A stretch of 5,569 nucleotides of DNA from Helicobacteraceae bacterium (GTDB lineage Bacteria; Campylobacterota; Campylobacteria; Campylobacterales; Sulfurimonadaceae). The first letter of the stretch is position 1. Each line of letters opens with the position of its first letter. A program made the position numbers and the translations under genes. The stretch spans positions 1 to 5,569 of the forward strand of contig JAUWLG010000104.1 in NCBI GenBank assembly GCA_030613795.1, given 5' to 3'. Below are positions 1 to 4,901 of this stretch, one piece after another. Below the pieces are notes generated by a model. The model saw only the letters and a program-made list of their open reading frames with translations, was not told the DNA's origin and did not search any database.

Positions 1-24
1 TAAAATATATATCTTTAAGTTAAA

Positions 25-46
25 TATAATATTAACATTTTATAAT
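25..46 (+). promoter_or_regulatory. Promoter region of the response regulator gene, two TATAAT boxes
   Basis: Two perfect TATAAT hexamers lie at 25-30 and 41-46, in a very AT-rich stretch starting with TTTAAGT at 14-20. This resembles the vegetative promoters of Campylobacterota, where the -10 box is conserved and the -35 region is replaced by T-rich DNA. Start sites would fall near 37 or 53, giving a leader of about 45-60 nt before the ATG at 98. No matching -35 hexamer is evident. Which box is used cannot be told from sequence. Confidence 0.5.
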
Positions 47-47
47 T

Positions 48-80
48 TCAACACTAATTAACAATGTTGAAAACTCAACA
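48..80. repeat. Three TCAACA half-sites, possible operator of the response regulator gene
   Basis: TCAACA occurs at 48-53 and 75-80, and its reverse complement TGTTGA at 65-70. The second and third copies form a perfect 6-bp inverted repeat with a 4-bp spacer, so their centres are 10 bp apart, about one helical turn. The cluster begins just downstream of the second TATAAT box and ends 17 bp before the start codon. That is a position where a bound protein could block transcription. Ribbon-helix-helix proteins usually bind short half-sites spaced about one turn apart, so autoregulation by the downstream gene product is a reasonable but unproven reading. The pair could also form a small RNA hairpin in the leader. 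Confidence 0.4.
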
Positions 81-97
81 GATGAAAGAGAGTAATT

Positions 98-646
98 ATG
101 GCAAATATAGACTTAGTTCAATTAACAGAACAGACAAAAAAATTGACAGCAATGGTTGTTGAAGACGAAAAAGTTGCGAATGAACTTTTAAGCTCAACGT
201 TTAAAAACTTCTTTTCTGATGTAAGCTCTGCTTTCAATGGTAAAGAAGCCCTAGAGATGTTCACAAAAGTCTCTCCAGATATCGTATTTGTAGATATTAT
301 CATGCCTGAGATGGATGGTATTGAACTTGCACGTCGTATCCGTGAGATCAACCCAAATCAGATCATCATTGTGATCTCTGCATCAAACGATATTCAAAAG
401 ATCTCTGAATCGATCGAGATCGGTGTTAACAGCTTTATCCAAAAACCAATTGACACTAAAAAGATCATTGAACTTCTTTCAAATGTAACGGCTTTGATCT
501 CTAAAAAGAAAAAGATCGAGACTAAAACATTCTCTATCTCTCTTCCACTAGACCTTTATGAGCTTGTTGATGAGAACGCAAAAGCTGAAAGCATCTCTAA
601 AAATGCCGTTATTATTCGCGCACTACGTGACTTTTACAACGACTAA
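98..646 (+). CDS. Response regulator: receiver domain fused to a ribbon-helix-helix DNA-binding domain
   Basis: A cytoplasmic protein of 182 residues. Residues about 15-133 form a CheY-like receiver with all key positions: acidic pocket E22-D23, phosphoacceptor D66 in VDIIMPEMDG, switch Ser94 and Lys116 followed by Pro117. A lysine-rich linker (136-139) leads to residues about 142-180, which fit the ribbon-helix-helix (CopG/Arc-like) pattern: beta strand TFSISLP at 144-150, helix A from D152 to A163, the turn at S165-S167, then helix B through A175-L176-R177. Phosphorylation at D66 probably changes dimerisation or DNA binding of this output domain. The usual outputs (OmpR winged helix, NarL, Fis, LytTR) are absent. 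The start at 98 has a weak purine-rich site (AAGAGAG, 86-92) at suitable distance. The convergent histidine kinase at 656-2092 is the obvious candidate partner. The receiver call is very secure; the RHH call rests on pattern matching and is fairly secure. Target genes are unknown. Confidence 0.9.
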   Translation: MANIDLVQLTEQTKKLTAMVVEDEKVANELLSSTFKNFFSDVSSAFNGKEALEMFTKVSPDIVFVDIIMPEMDGIELARRIREINPNQIIIVISASNDIQKISESIEIGVNSFIQKPIDTKKIIELLSNVTALISKKKKIETKTFSISLPLDLYELVDENAKAESISKNAVIIRALRDFYND

Positions 647-649
647 TTA

Positions 650-669
650 GACGCTCTAAACGACGCTCT
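650..669. repeat. 8-bp direct repeat GACGCTCT spanning the kinase stop codon
   Basis: GACGCTCT occurs at 650-657 and again at 662-669, a 12-bp period. The repeat covers the junction between the two convergent genes, including the stop codon of the - strand kinase at 656-658. The 5-bp inverted repeat TTAGA/TCTAA (647-651 and 655-659, 3-nt loop) overlaps it. This may be a small tandem duplication at the gene end; no function can be assigned. Confidence 0.4.
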
Positions 670-2092
670 CTGCCTGTTGGTCTCCCTTAGGCAGAGAGAT
701 ATAAAAACACGTCCCCTCTTCTCTACTTTCCGCATATATTGACCCATTCATATTGTTAACAATGATCTGATGTGACATGTAAAGACCTAAGCCTGTTCCT
801 TGTGTCTGATGCTTCGTTGTAAAGTATGGCTCAAATATCTGATCTATATCTTTTTTATGGATCCCTCCGCCATTGTCTTGTACAGTGATCTTGACGTTTG
901 AGCCATCTGTATAGGCCTTGATCTCTATAACACCACTCTTTGTATGCGCTGCTATCGCTTCACGCGCGTTGTTGATCAAGTTGATAAGTGCTTGGACAAA
1001 CTCATTTTTATGGCCAAAAACAGCGATCTCATCTTCAATGTTCATGATAATGTTTATGTTGTTATGCTCCATAGTTTTAGAGACAAGGGTCATGACTGAG
1101 TCAATAGCGCTGTTTACATAAAAGAGCTCACCCTCATCATTATGTTTGAAAAAGGTCCTGAAGTCATCGATGGTGTTTGACATGTATTGAAGAACTGAGT
1201 TCGCTCGAGCGTACTCTTTTTCAAGTTTTTCCCTGTCAAGAGTGCCGAGTTGACCAGAGATATAAAACTCCTGCATGATCAGAGCAATAATGTTAAGCGG
1301 TTGACGCCATTGATGGGCAATGTTTGCAACCATCTCTCCCATGGACGCCAGACGGGCCTGTTGGTACATAATATGGTCCTTTTTGCGGTTGGCCTGGACC
1401 TCTGCTTCGACACGCTGTGTCAAGTCAGTGTTGAGTTCATTAATATTGCGCTGCTGTTCTATTAAGGTCTGCTCTAGCTCTTTTTGTTCGGAAATATCGG
1501 TAATAAAAGCAAAGGTGCGAACACGATGTCCCGGTAGATTGATCGTTGTGGCGTTGACAATAGTGTAAAACTCTCTGCCCTTTTTTGTTACAAAAGTGAG
1601 CTCATAGGTACGCTGGGTACTTGTGTTCACTGTCCCGGCCTTCGCTTCACAAAATGCTTGCTGCTCATCGACTAAGGCAAGAAGTTCGTAAGGTCTTCTA
1701 CCTAAAAGTTCACTCTCTTCATAACCTAACATATTTGCAAAAGAGTGGTTAATACTGATGATGTTCAGCTCTTCATCAAGCAGCCAAAATCCCTCTTTGG
1801 TTGAATCGATGATCGCTTTGTAGAGATCGTGTTCTAAAAAGTTCTCTTTTGCAGGGATAGTGACTTCGTTAGGATAGATAGTCATATAGAGTTTTGTCTT
1901 AACATTTTTCTGAAGCACAGGGATGATCTGAAGCTCACGGCCCTCTTGCATTAAAAGTGAATAGACCTCATTAACAATGGACTCTTCACTGGTGTGAAGC
2001 TGCACAATAACCTTTTGATCTTTTGCGATCTGAGTATTGTAGTACTCTTGAAGTTGTGTTAAGTCTGTATAGTCATAGATCAAGTGCTTCAT
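656..2092 (-). CDS. Soluble PAS-domain sensor histidine kinase
   Basis: A 478-residue kinase without transmembrane segments or signal peptide, so a cytoplasmic sensor. Residues 1-85 match no domain I can name with confidence. Residues about 90-205 are a PAS/PAC domain (FWLLDEELNIISINHSFANM, then a C-terminal PAC part ending ITDISEQKELEQ). A probable coiled coil (about 203-245) links it to the dimerisation/phosphotransfer region, with H260 in NIAHQWRQPLN as the autophosphorylated histidine. The ATP-binding domain is complete: N box NLINNAREAI (371-380, N375), G1 DNGGG (406-410), F box FEPYFTTK (420-427) and G2 GTGLGL (432-437). The HQWRQPLN H-box is typical of many Campylobacterota and deltaproteobacterial kinases. 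The start ATG follows a weak AAAGAG. The gene converges on the receiver-RHH regulator, its likely partner, with 9 bp between the stop codons. The PAS ligand cannot be read from sequence; I see no pattern that identifies a haem or flavin site. Confidence 0.93.
   Translation of the reverse strand: MKHLIYDYTDLTQLQEYYNTQIAKDQKVIVQLHTSEESIVNEVYSLLMQEGRELQIIPVLQKNVKTKLYMTIYPNEVTIPAKENFLEHDLYKAIIDSTKEGFWLLDEELNIISINHSFANMLGYEESELLGRRPYELLALVDEQQAFCEAKAGTVNTSTQRTYELTFVTKKGREFYTIVNATTINLPGHRVRTFAFITDISEQKELEQTLIEQQRNINELNTDLTQRVEAEVQANRKKDHIMYQQARLASMGEMVANIAHQWRQPLNIIALIMQEFYISGQLGTLDREKLEKEYARANSVLQYMSNTIDDFRTFFKHNDEGELFYVNSAIDSVMTLVSKTMEHNNINIIMNIEDEIAVFGHKNEFVQALINLINNAREAIAAHTKSGVIEIKAYTDGSNVKITVQDNGGGIHKKDIDQIFEPYFTTKHQTQGTGLGLYMSHQIIVNNMNGSIYAESREEGTCFYISLPKGDQQAESVV
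666..698. repeat. Perfect 10-bp inverted repeat at the convergent gene ends, possible bidirectional terminator hairpin
   Basis: CTCTCTGCCT at 666-675 is the exact reverse complement of AGGCAGAGAG at 689-698, with a 13-nt loop. It lies in the last codons of the - strand kinase and 19 nt past the stop codon of the + strand regulator, so both transcripts would carry the hairpin. Neither direction has a clear U-run after the stem: the + strand continues ATATAAAAAC and the - strand GTCGTTTAGA. It is therefore not a textbook intrinsic terminator. It might stop transcription weakly, protect mRNA 3' ends, or be a by-product of coding sequence. Confidence 0.45.
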
Positions 2093-2120
2093 AAACTACT
2101 CTTTGGGCTCTGAGATGCTT

Positions 2121-2155
2121 TATATAGTGTTGTTTTATAGTAAAAACTGATAATA
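2121..2155 (-). promoter_or_regulatory. Candidate promoter region of the histidine kinase gene
   Basis: Read on the - strand, this stretch has three -10-like hexamers: TATTAT (2155-2150), TATAAA (2139-2134, within TACTATAAAAC) and TATATA (2126-2121). They lie 29-63 bp upstream of the kinase start at 2092. No good -35 box is seen, as is usual in this phylum. The sequence does not decide between them. Confidence 0.35.
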
Positions 2156-2219
2156 CATACATTTTAGCACAAAGCCATCAATATCACAATAGAGATAAGC
2201 AGAGTACTAAGAACAGTAG

Positions 2220-2262
2220 ATTTTTTTGTTTTATCAAAATTTAAGTATTTGATATGTATACT
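2220..2262 (+). promoter_or_regulatory. tRNA-Glu promoter with AT-rich upstream tract and G+C-rich discriminator
   Basis: The -10 box is probably TATACT at 2257-2262. It is preceded by TTTAAGTATTTGA (2240-2252) and a T-rich tract from 2221, a layout typical of strong promoters in Campylobacterota. The bases after the box, TCCGGCC, are G+C-rich, as in the discriminators of stable-RNA promoters under stringent control in other bacteria. Transcription would begin near 2269-2270, leaving a leader of about 21 nt for RNase P to remove before position 2291. Confidence 0.55.
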
Positions 2263-2290
2263 TCCGGCCAAGAAGCAATTCTTACTATAT

Positions 2291-2365
2291 GGCCCCATCA
2301 TCTAATGGTTAGGATTCATGGTTTTCATCCATGCCATAGGAGTTCAAATCTCCTTGGGGTCACCA
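2291..2365 (+). tRNA. tRNA-Glu, anticodon TTC, CCA encoded
   Basis: A complete 75-nt cloverleaf. Acceptor arm 2291-2297 pairs with 2355-2361, including a G2-U71 wobble. D stem ATC/GAT is at 2300-2302 and 2313-2315. Anticodon stem CATGG/CCATG is at 2317-2321 and 2329-2333, around loop TTTTCAT with anticodon TTC at 2324-2326. T stem AGGAG/CTCCT is at 2338-2342 and 2350-2354. Discriminator A (2362) and CCA (2363-2365) are encoded. The four-base variable loop (2334-2337, lacking position 47), the U11-A24 pair and G1-C72 agree with known bacterial tRNA-Glu identity features. The 130 bp after the tRNA up to the next gene hold no convincing hairpin terminator. It is the only gene in its transcription unit here. 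Confidence 0.97.
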
Positions 2366-2495
2366 CTTACTTCATAAACTTCCAAAATATTATCTAACTT
2401 TTAAAACACTCTTTAAATATGTTATTATTCATCAAAACCACATATTGGTCATCATAAAAAACATTCTTTTTACAACGCTATTATTAAGGTCATCT

Positions 2496-2768
2496 CTACA
2501 TATAGTCCGCGTCTTTGAGGGCTTTTTTCATCCCCTCTTTATAAGCTGAATCGCCACGTGTTTCCACCCACTCTTTTAACTTGTCGATCATCGCTTCAAA
2601 GTCACTTATGATCTGCCTGTCTTTGCCTATATATTCACAACAGAGCTCATCCATCCAAAAATTGACTTTGAGATAGCCTCTGTCAAAACTGTTTTGTTCT
2701 TTTTTAAATCGATGCGGTGTTGAGTTAATATAGAGTTTGGAGCTGAGTTTTTCTATTTTCTGTTGCAT
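2496..2768 (-). CDS. Hypothetical small protein, 90 residues
   Basis: I do not recognise a family. The protein is hydrophilic, has no signal peptide or membrane segment, and looks mixed in structure. The N-terminal half is basic and probably has a beta strand (GYLKVNFWMDELCCEYI, residues 31-47, with vicinal cysteines C43-C44). The C-terminal half is strongly helical and charged (about 49-88, including DFEAMIDKLKEWVE). Codon use resembles the neighbours, which favours a real gene. The reading frame is closed upstream by an in-frame TAA and has no alternative ATG, GTG or TTG, so the ATG at 2768 is the only plausible start. However, it lacks a recognisable Shine-Dalgarno site (upstream bases on the coding strand are ACTTCTCTT). 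It lies 93 bp downstream of the other small - strand gene and converges with the tRNA. Confidence 0.65.
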   Translation of the reverse strand: MQQKIEKLSSKLYINSTPHRFKKEQNSFDRGYLKVNFWMDELCCEYIGKDRQIISDFEAMIDKLKEWVETRGDSAYKEGMKKALKDADYM

Positions 2769-2805
2769 AAGAGAAGTGTAGCTTTTTGTGAGGCGTTAAG
2801 TGAAA

Positions 2806-2814
2806 ATTATTGCA
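2806..2814 (-). promoter_or_regulatory. Candidate extended -10 promoter of the 90-residue protein gene
   Basis: On the - strand the sequence reads TGCAATAAT, an extended -10 element (TGn plus AATAAT, hexamer at 2811-2806). It lies 38 bp upstream of the ATG at 2768, giving a leader of about 30 nt. It suggests this gene can be transcribed separately from the small gene upstream. There is no clear -35 box, so this is a weak call. Confidence 0.3.
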
Positions 2815-2861
2815 ATGTGACTAAGAGCAGCACAAAAGACTATGGATGCTTTTGCGTTTAA

Positions 2862-3119
2862 TTAGATTACCGCTTGTCTAGCGAGGAACATCGCTGTGTT
2901 GGTATATGAAGTGATGCGTGCAGTATGCTTTAAGACCGCCTTTTCTGCTGAGACAGCGTTTTCTTCGCAGAGCTTGAACAGTTTTGCAAGTTCATCTTTT
3001 TCATGTTTGAGCGCCCCTTTAAGGTCATCATTGATCTTGTCAAACATTGTGTAGAGCATCTCATAGGTCAGTTCATCTTTTAATACATGTCCAGCGTCTG
3101 CTAATAGTGTTACGACCAT
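2862..3119 (-). CDS. Hypothetical small helical protein, about 85 residues
   Basis: I do not recognise a family. From the preferred start the protein is MVVTLLADAGHVLKDEL..., predominantly amphipathic helix with many Lys, Glu and Asp residues in the middle (about 27-62, DKINDDLKGALKHEKDELAK) and a more hydrophobic tail (TAMFLARQAVI). It has one cysteine (C51) and no signal peptide. Such a pattern fits a small helical-bundle or dimeric protein, but no function follows. The start at 3119 is chosen over the in-frame ATG two codons upstream (3125). The strong AAGGAG site lies directly against that upstream ATG with no spacer, but 6 nt from the ATG at 3119. The gene is divergent from gltX. A weak -10-like TACTAT lies at 3152-3147 on this strand. 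The ribosome site and normal codon use make it a likely real gene. Confidence 0.75.
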   Translation of the reverse strand: MVVTLLADAGHVLKDELTYEMLYTMFDKINDDLKGALKHEKDELAKLFKLCEENAVSAEKAVLKHTARITSYTNTAMFLARQAVI

Positions 3120-3125
3120 GATCAT

Positions 3126-3131
3126 CTCCTT
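3126..3131 (-). promoter_or_regulatory. Strong ribosome binding site that decides the start of the 85-residue protein
   Basis: The - strand reads AAGGAG immediately followed by ATGATCATG. The first ATG (3125-3123) touches the Shine-Dalgarno sequence, too close for initiation. The second ATG (3119-3117) has the ideal 6-nt spacing, so initiation there is preferred. Confidence 0.7.
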
Positions 3132-3235
3132 CTTTTTGATGTTTAAATAGTAAAGAAAAAAAGTGTGAAAATAGTGAGAAGAGTTGTAACTTTTGATTAC
3201 CTTCTATTTACATATACAAATGTCTCCGTGTTAAG

Positions 3236-3253
3236 GAAATTTAGCTAAAATTC
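3236..3253 (+). promoter_or_regulatory. gltX promoter -10 box embedded in an imperfect palindrome
   Basis: TAAAAT at 3246-3251 is a good -10 box, about 60 bp before the gltX ATG; transcription would start near 3258-3260. The box overlaps a palindrome with a perfect TTTAGCTAAA core (3240-3249). Including the flanks, GAA at 3236-3238 and TTC at 3251-3253, it spans 18 bp with only the A3239/A3250 pair mismatched. A protein binding this dyad would compete with RNA polymerase, so it may be an operator. It may also be chance in AT-rich DNA. Confidence 0.45.
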
Positions 3254-3267
3254 TAAGACTAAATAAA

Positions 3268-3288
3268 AGGGTAATTTGAAATTACCCT
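3268..3288. repeat. Perfect 10-bp inverted repeat in the gltX leader
   Basis: AGGGTAATTT at 3268-3277 and AAATTACCCT at 3279-3288 are exact reverse complements around a single central G. The dyad lies about 10 nt inside the predicted gltX transcript and ends 21 nt before its ATG. It could be a dimeric repressor site, or a leader hairpin with a loop of 3 or more nt and a stem of 8-9 bp. It is followed by an A-run, not a T-run, so it is not an intrinsic terminator for the + strand. Confidence 0.6.
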
Positions 3289-3309
3289 AGAAAAAAATCA
3301 GGATATTTT

Positions 3310-4608
3310 ATGTTACGTTTTGCCCCAAGTCCGACCGGTGATATGCACATTGGAAACCTACGCGTTGCGCTGTTTAACTACATCGTTGCTTCTCAGCGTG
3401 GTGAAGAGTTGATCGTTCGTATCGAAGATACAGATAAAGAGCGTAATATTGAGGGAAAAGACAAAGAGATCCTCGACATTTTAGGCCTCTTTGGCATCGA
3501 ATACTCTAATGTTACCCATCAGAGTGAGAACCTGCGTTACCACCGTATGATGGCGATACAGCTACTGCAAGACAAAAAAGCCTTTAACTGCTTCTGTACC
3601 CCGGCTGAGCTTGAAGTCAAACGTGAAGTAGCCAAAAAAACACATAAGCCTTTCCGTTATGATGATATTTGTACGCACCTTACGGCAGACCAGACGATAG
3701 ACAACGAAAACCCTTTCACGATTCGTCTTCGTCGTCCTGAAGCAGCAGTTGTCACGCAAGACCTGCTCAAAGGTGAGATCAGCTTTGCCCCTGAGGATAT
3801 AGACTCTTTTATCATCATGCGTGCTGAGAAGTACCCTACTTATAACTTTGCCTGTGCGGTAGATGATATGTTAAGTGATATCTCTTTAGTCATTCGCGGT
3901 GAAGACCATATGAGCAACACACCAAAACAGACAGCGGTACGTGATGCACTCGGTTATGACAAAACGATGGAGTATGCACACCTGCCGATCATCTTAAATA
4001 ATGAGGGTAAAAAGATGAGTAAGCGTGATGACGCCTCATCAGTCAAATGGCTTCTTGAAGAGGGTTTCCTTCCTTCAGCTATAACCAACTACCTAATTCA
4101 CATCGGTAACAAAACACCAGAAGAGATCTTTACACTTGAAGAGGCATTAGAGTGGTTTGATCTTGCAAGCATCTCAAAATCTCCTGCCCGTTTTGACATC
4201 GATAAACTGAAATTTATCAATGGTCAGCACCTGCGTAACATGGATGCCAAAGAGCTCTCTCGTTATGTCGGTTTTGCAGACGAAGCGATCGGTCAGGTGG
4301 CTAAGATCTATCTTGAAGAGGCGCGCACACTTAAAGAGCTTCGTCCGAAGATCAAAGCGATCTTTGCAGAAAAGGTTATTCCTGAAGAGTTTACTGAGCA
4401 GGCAGAGATCATGCGTAAAGTGATCATGAAGGCACCACACTTTGAAGAGTTCAATGACTTCAAAAGCTATGTGATGAAAGAGAGCGGTCTTAAAGGCAAA
4501 AACTTCTTCAAACCACTGCGCTTGCTTCTTACCGGTGCAGGTAATGGTCCTGAAGTGGCTGACTTGTATGTCTACCTTAAAGACTTTATGGGTGAGATCG
4601 TCAAATGA
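3310..4608 (+). CDS. gltX2: Glutamyl-tRNA synthetase, GltX2 type (probable Glu-tRNA-Gln forming)
   Basis: A complete class I glutamyl-tRNA synthetase of 432 residues, a usual length for the short epsilonproteobacterial GltX2 form. The ATP-binding signatures are present: [14 protein letters not shown] (residues 3-16, HIGH-type motif H13-N16) and KMSKR (235-239). The tetrad C94-x-C96 ... C121-x-H123 has the same spacing as the zinc site of E. coli GluRS (C98, C100, C125, H127), so a zinc-binding acceptor domain is likely. The opening [18 protein letters not shown] and the stretch [11 protein letters not shown] closely resemble H. pylori HP0643 as I remember it. That enzyme charges tRNA-Gln with glutamate, which the GatCAB amidotransferase then converts; H. 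pylori GltX1 instead charges tRNA-Glu. By family membership this protein probably does the same, but residue-level specificity was not tested. AGGA at 3300-3303 lies 6 nt before the ATG. It is the first gene of an operon with yggT (4-nt overlap). Confidence 0.95.
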   Translation: MLRFAPSPTGDMHIGNLRVALFNYIVASQRGEELIVRIEDTDKERNIEGKDKEILDILGLFGIEYSNVTHQSENLRYHRMMAIQLLQDKKAFNCFCTPAELEVKREVAKKTHKPFRYDDICTHLTADQTIDNENPFTIRLRRPEAAVVTQDLLKGEISFAPEDIDSFIIMRAEKYPTYNFACAVDDMLSDISLVIRGEDHMSNTPKQTAVRDALGYDKTMEYAHLPIILNNEGKKMSKRDDASSVKWLLEEGFLPSAITNYLIHIGNKTPEEIFTLEEALEWFDLASISKSPARFDIDKLKFINGQHLRNMDAKELSRYVGFADEAIGQVAKIYLEEARTLKELRPKIKAIFAEKVIPEEFTEQAEIMRKVIMKAPHFEEFNDFKSYVMKESGLKGKNFFKPLRLLLTGAGNGPEVADLYVYLKDFMGEIVK

Positions 4609-4901
4609 GTGCCCTAGCCAATATCATCGTGGGCATTGGCGGTATCTTGCATTCACTGCTTACGATCTATATCTGGGTCATTATCATTGCAGCCGTTCTT
4701 TCGTGGGTACGTCCCGATCCTTATAACCCGATCGTGCAGTTTTTAACGCGTATCACATCACCGGCATACCATCTTGTTCGACGCATGATGCCAACGACAT
4801 TCAATGGCATTGATCTTGCACCGCTGATCATCATCATTGGTCTACAGGTAATTGACATCGTTTTGATTACCCTTCTTAATACAATAGCAGCTTCATTTTA
4901 A
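4605..4901 (+). CDS. yggT: YggT family integral membrane protein
   Basis: A 98-residue inner-membrane protein with two hydrophobic segments (about 8-33 and 70-95) joined by a conserved loop. It has the family hallmark, [15 protein letters not shown] (33-47) followed by [13 protein letters not shown] (51-63) and [14 protein letters not shown] (68-81). YggT proteins are widespread and have been linked to osmotic stress in E. coli and to cell division or envelope assembly in other bacteria; the biochemical role is unclear. The start codon overlaps the gltX stop as ATGA, with only a weak ribosome site (GGTGAG, 4591-4596), so translation is probably coupled. Its position between gltX2 and the putative slt gene matches HP0644 in H. 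pylori. One complete protein, no anomalies. Confidence 0.92.
   Translation: MSALANIIVGIGGILHSLLTIYIWVIIIAAVLSWVRPDPYNPIVQFLTRITSPAYHLVRRMMPTTFNGIDLAPLIIIIGLQVIDIVLITLLNTIAASF

Noticed and set aside
98..646. Toxin-antitoxin antitoxin, because of the RHH domain
   Set aside because: The protein has a full receiver domain and no small toxin gene follows on the same strand; the next gene is a convergent histidine kinase.
918..1568. Several + strand open frames of 67-82 codons opposite the histidine kinase
   Set aside because: They are antisense shadows of a gene with complete kinase motifs, with no ribosome sites or recognisable protein features.
2204..2230. Possible terminator: TACT/AGTA stem followed by seven T residues
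   Set aside because: The stem has only 4 bp and no + strand gene precedes it. The T-rich tract is better explained as the AT-rich upstream part of the tRNA promoter.
2366..2495. 130-bp gap after the tRNA, checked for a terminator, an attachment-site copy of the tRNA 3' end and a small gene
   Set aside because: No hairpin with T-run, no duplicate of the tRNA 3' end and no integrase gene were found. Only a 7-bp direct repeat GGTCATC (2447-2453, 2488-2494) is present, likely chance.
2833..2854. CAAAAG/CTTTTG inverted repeat after the 85-residue gene as a terminator
   Set aside because: The stem is 6 bp and AT-rich with a 10-nt loop and no U-run on the - strand. It is too weak to call.
3236..3309. 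T-box or other amino-acid riboswitch before gltX2
   Set aside because: The leader is only about 50 nt, with one short dyad and no T-box sequence or terminator/antiterminator pair.
3562..4440. - strand and alternative + strand frames inside gltX
   Set aside because: They overlap a fully conserved synthetase and show no protein-like pattern of their own.
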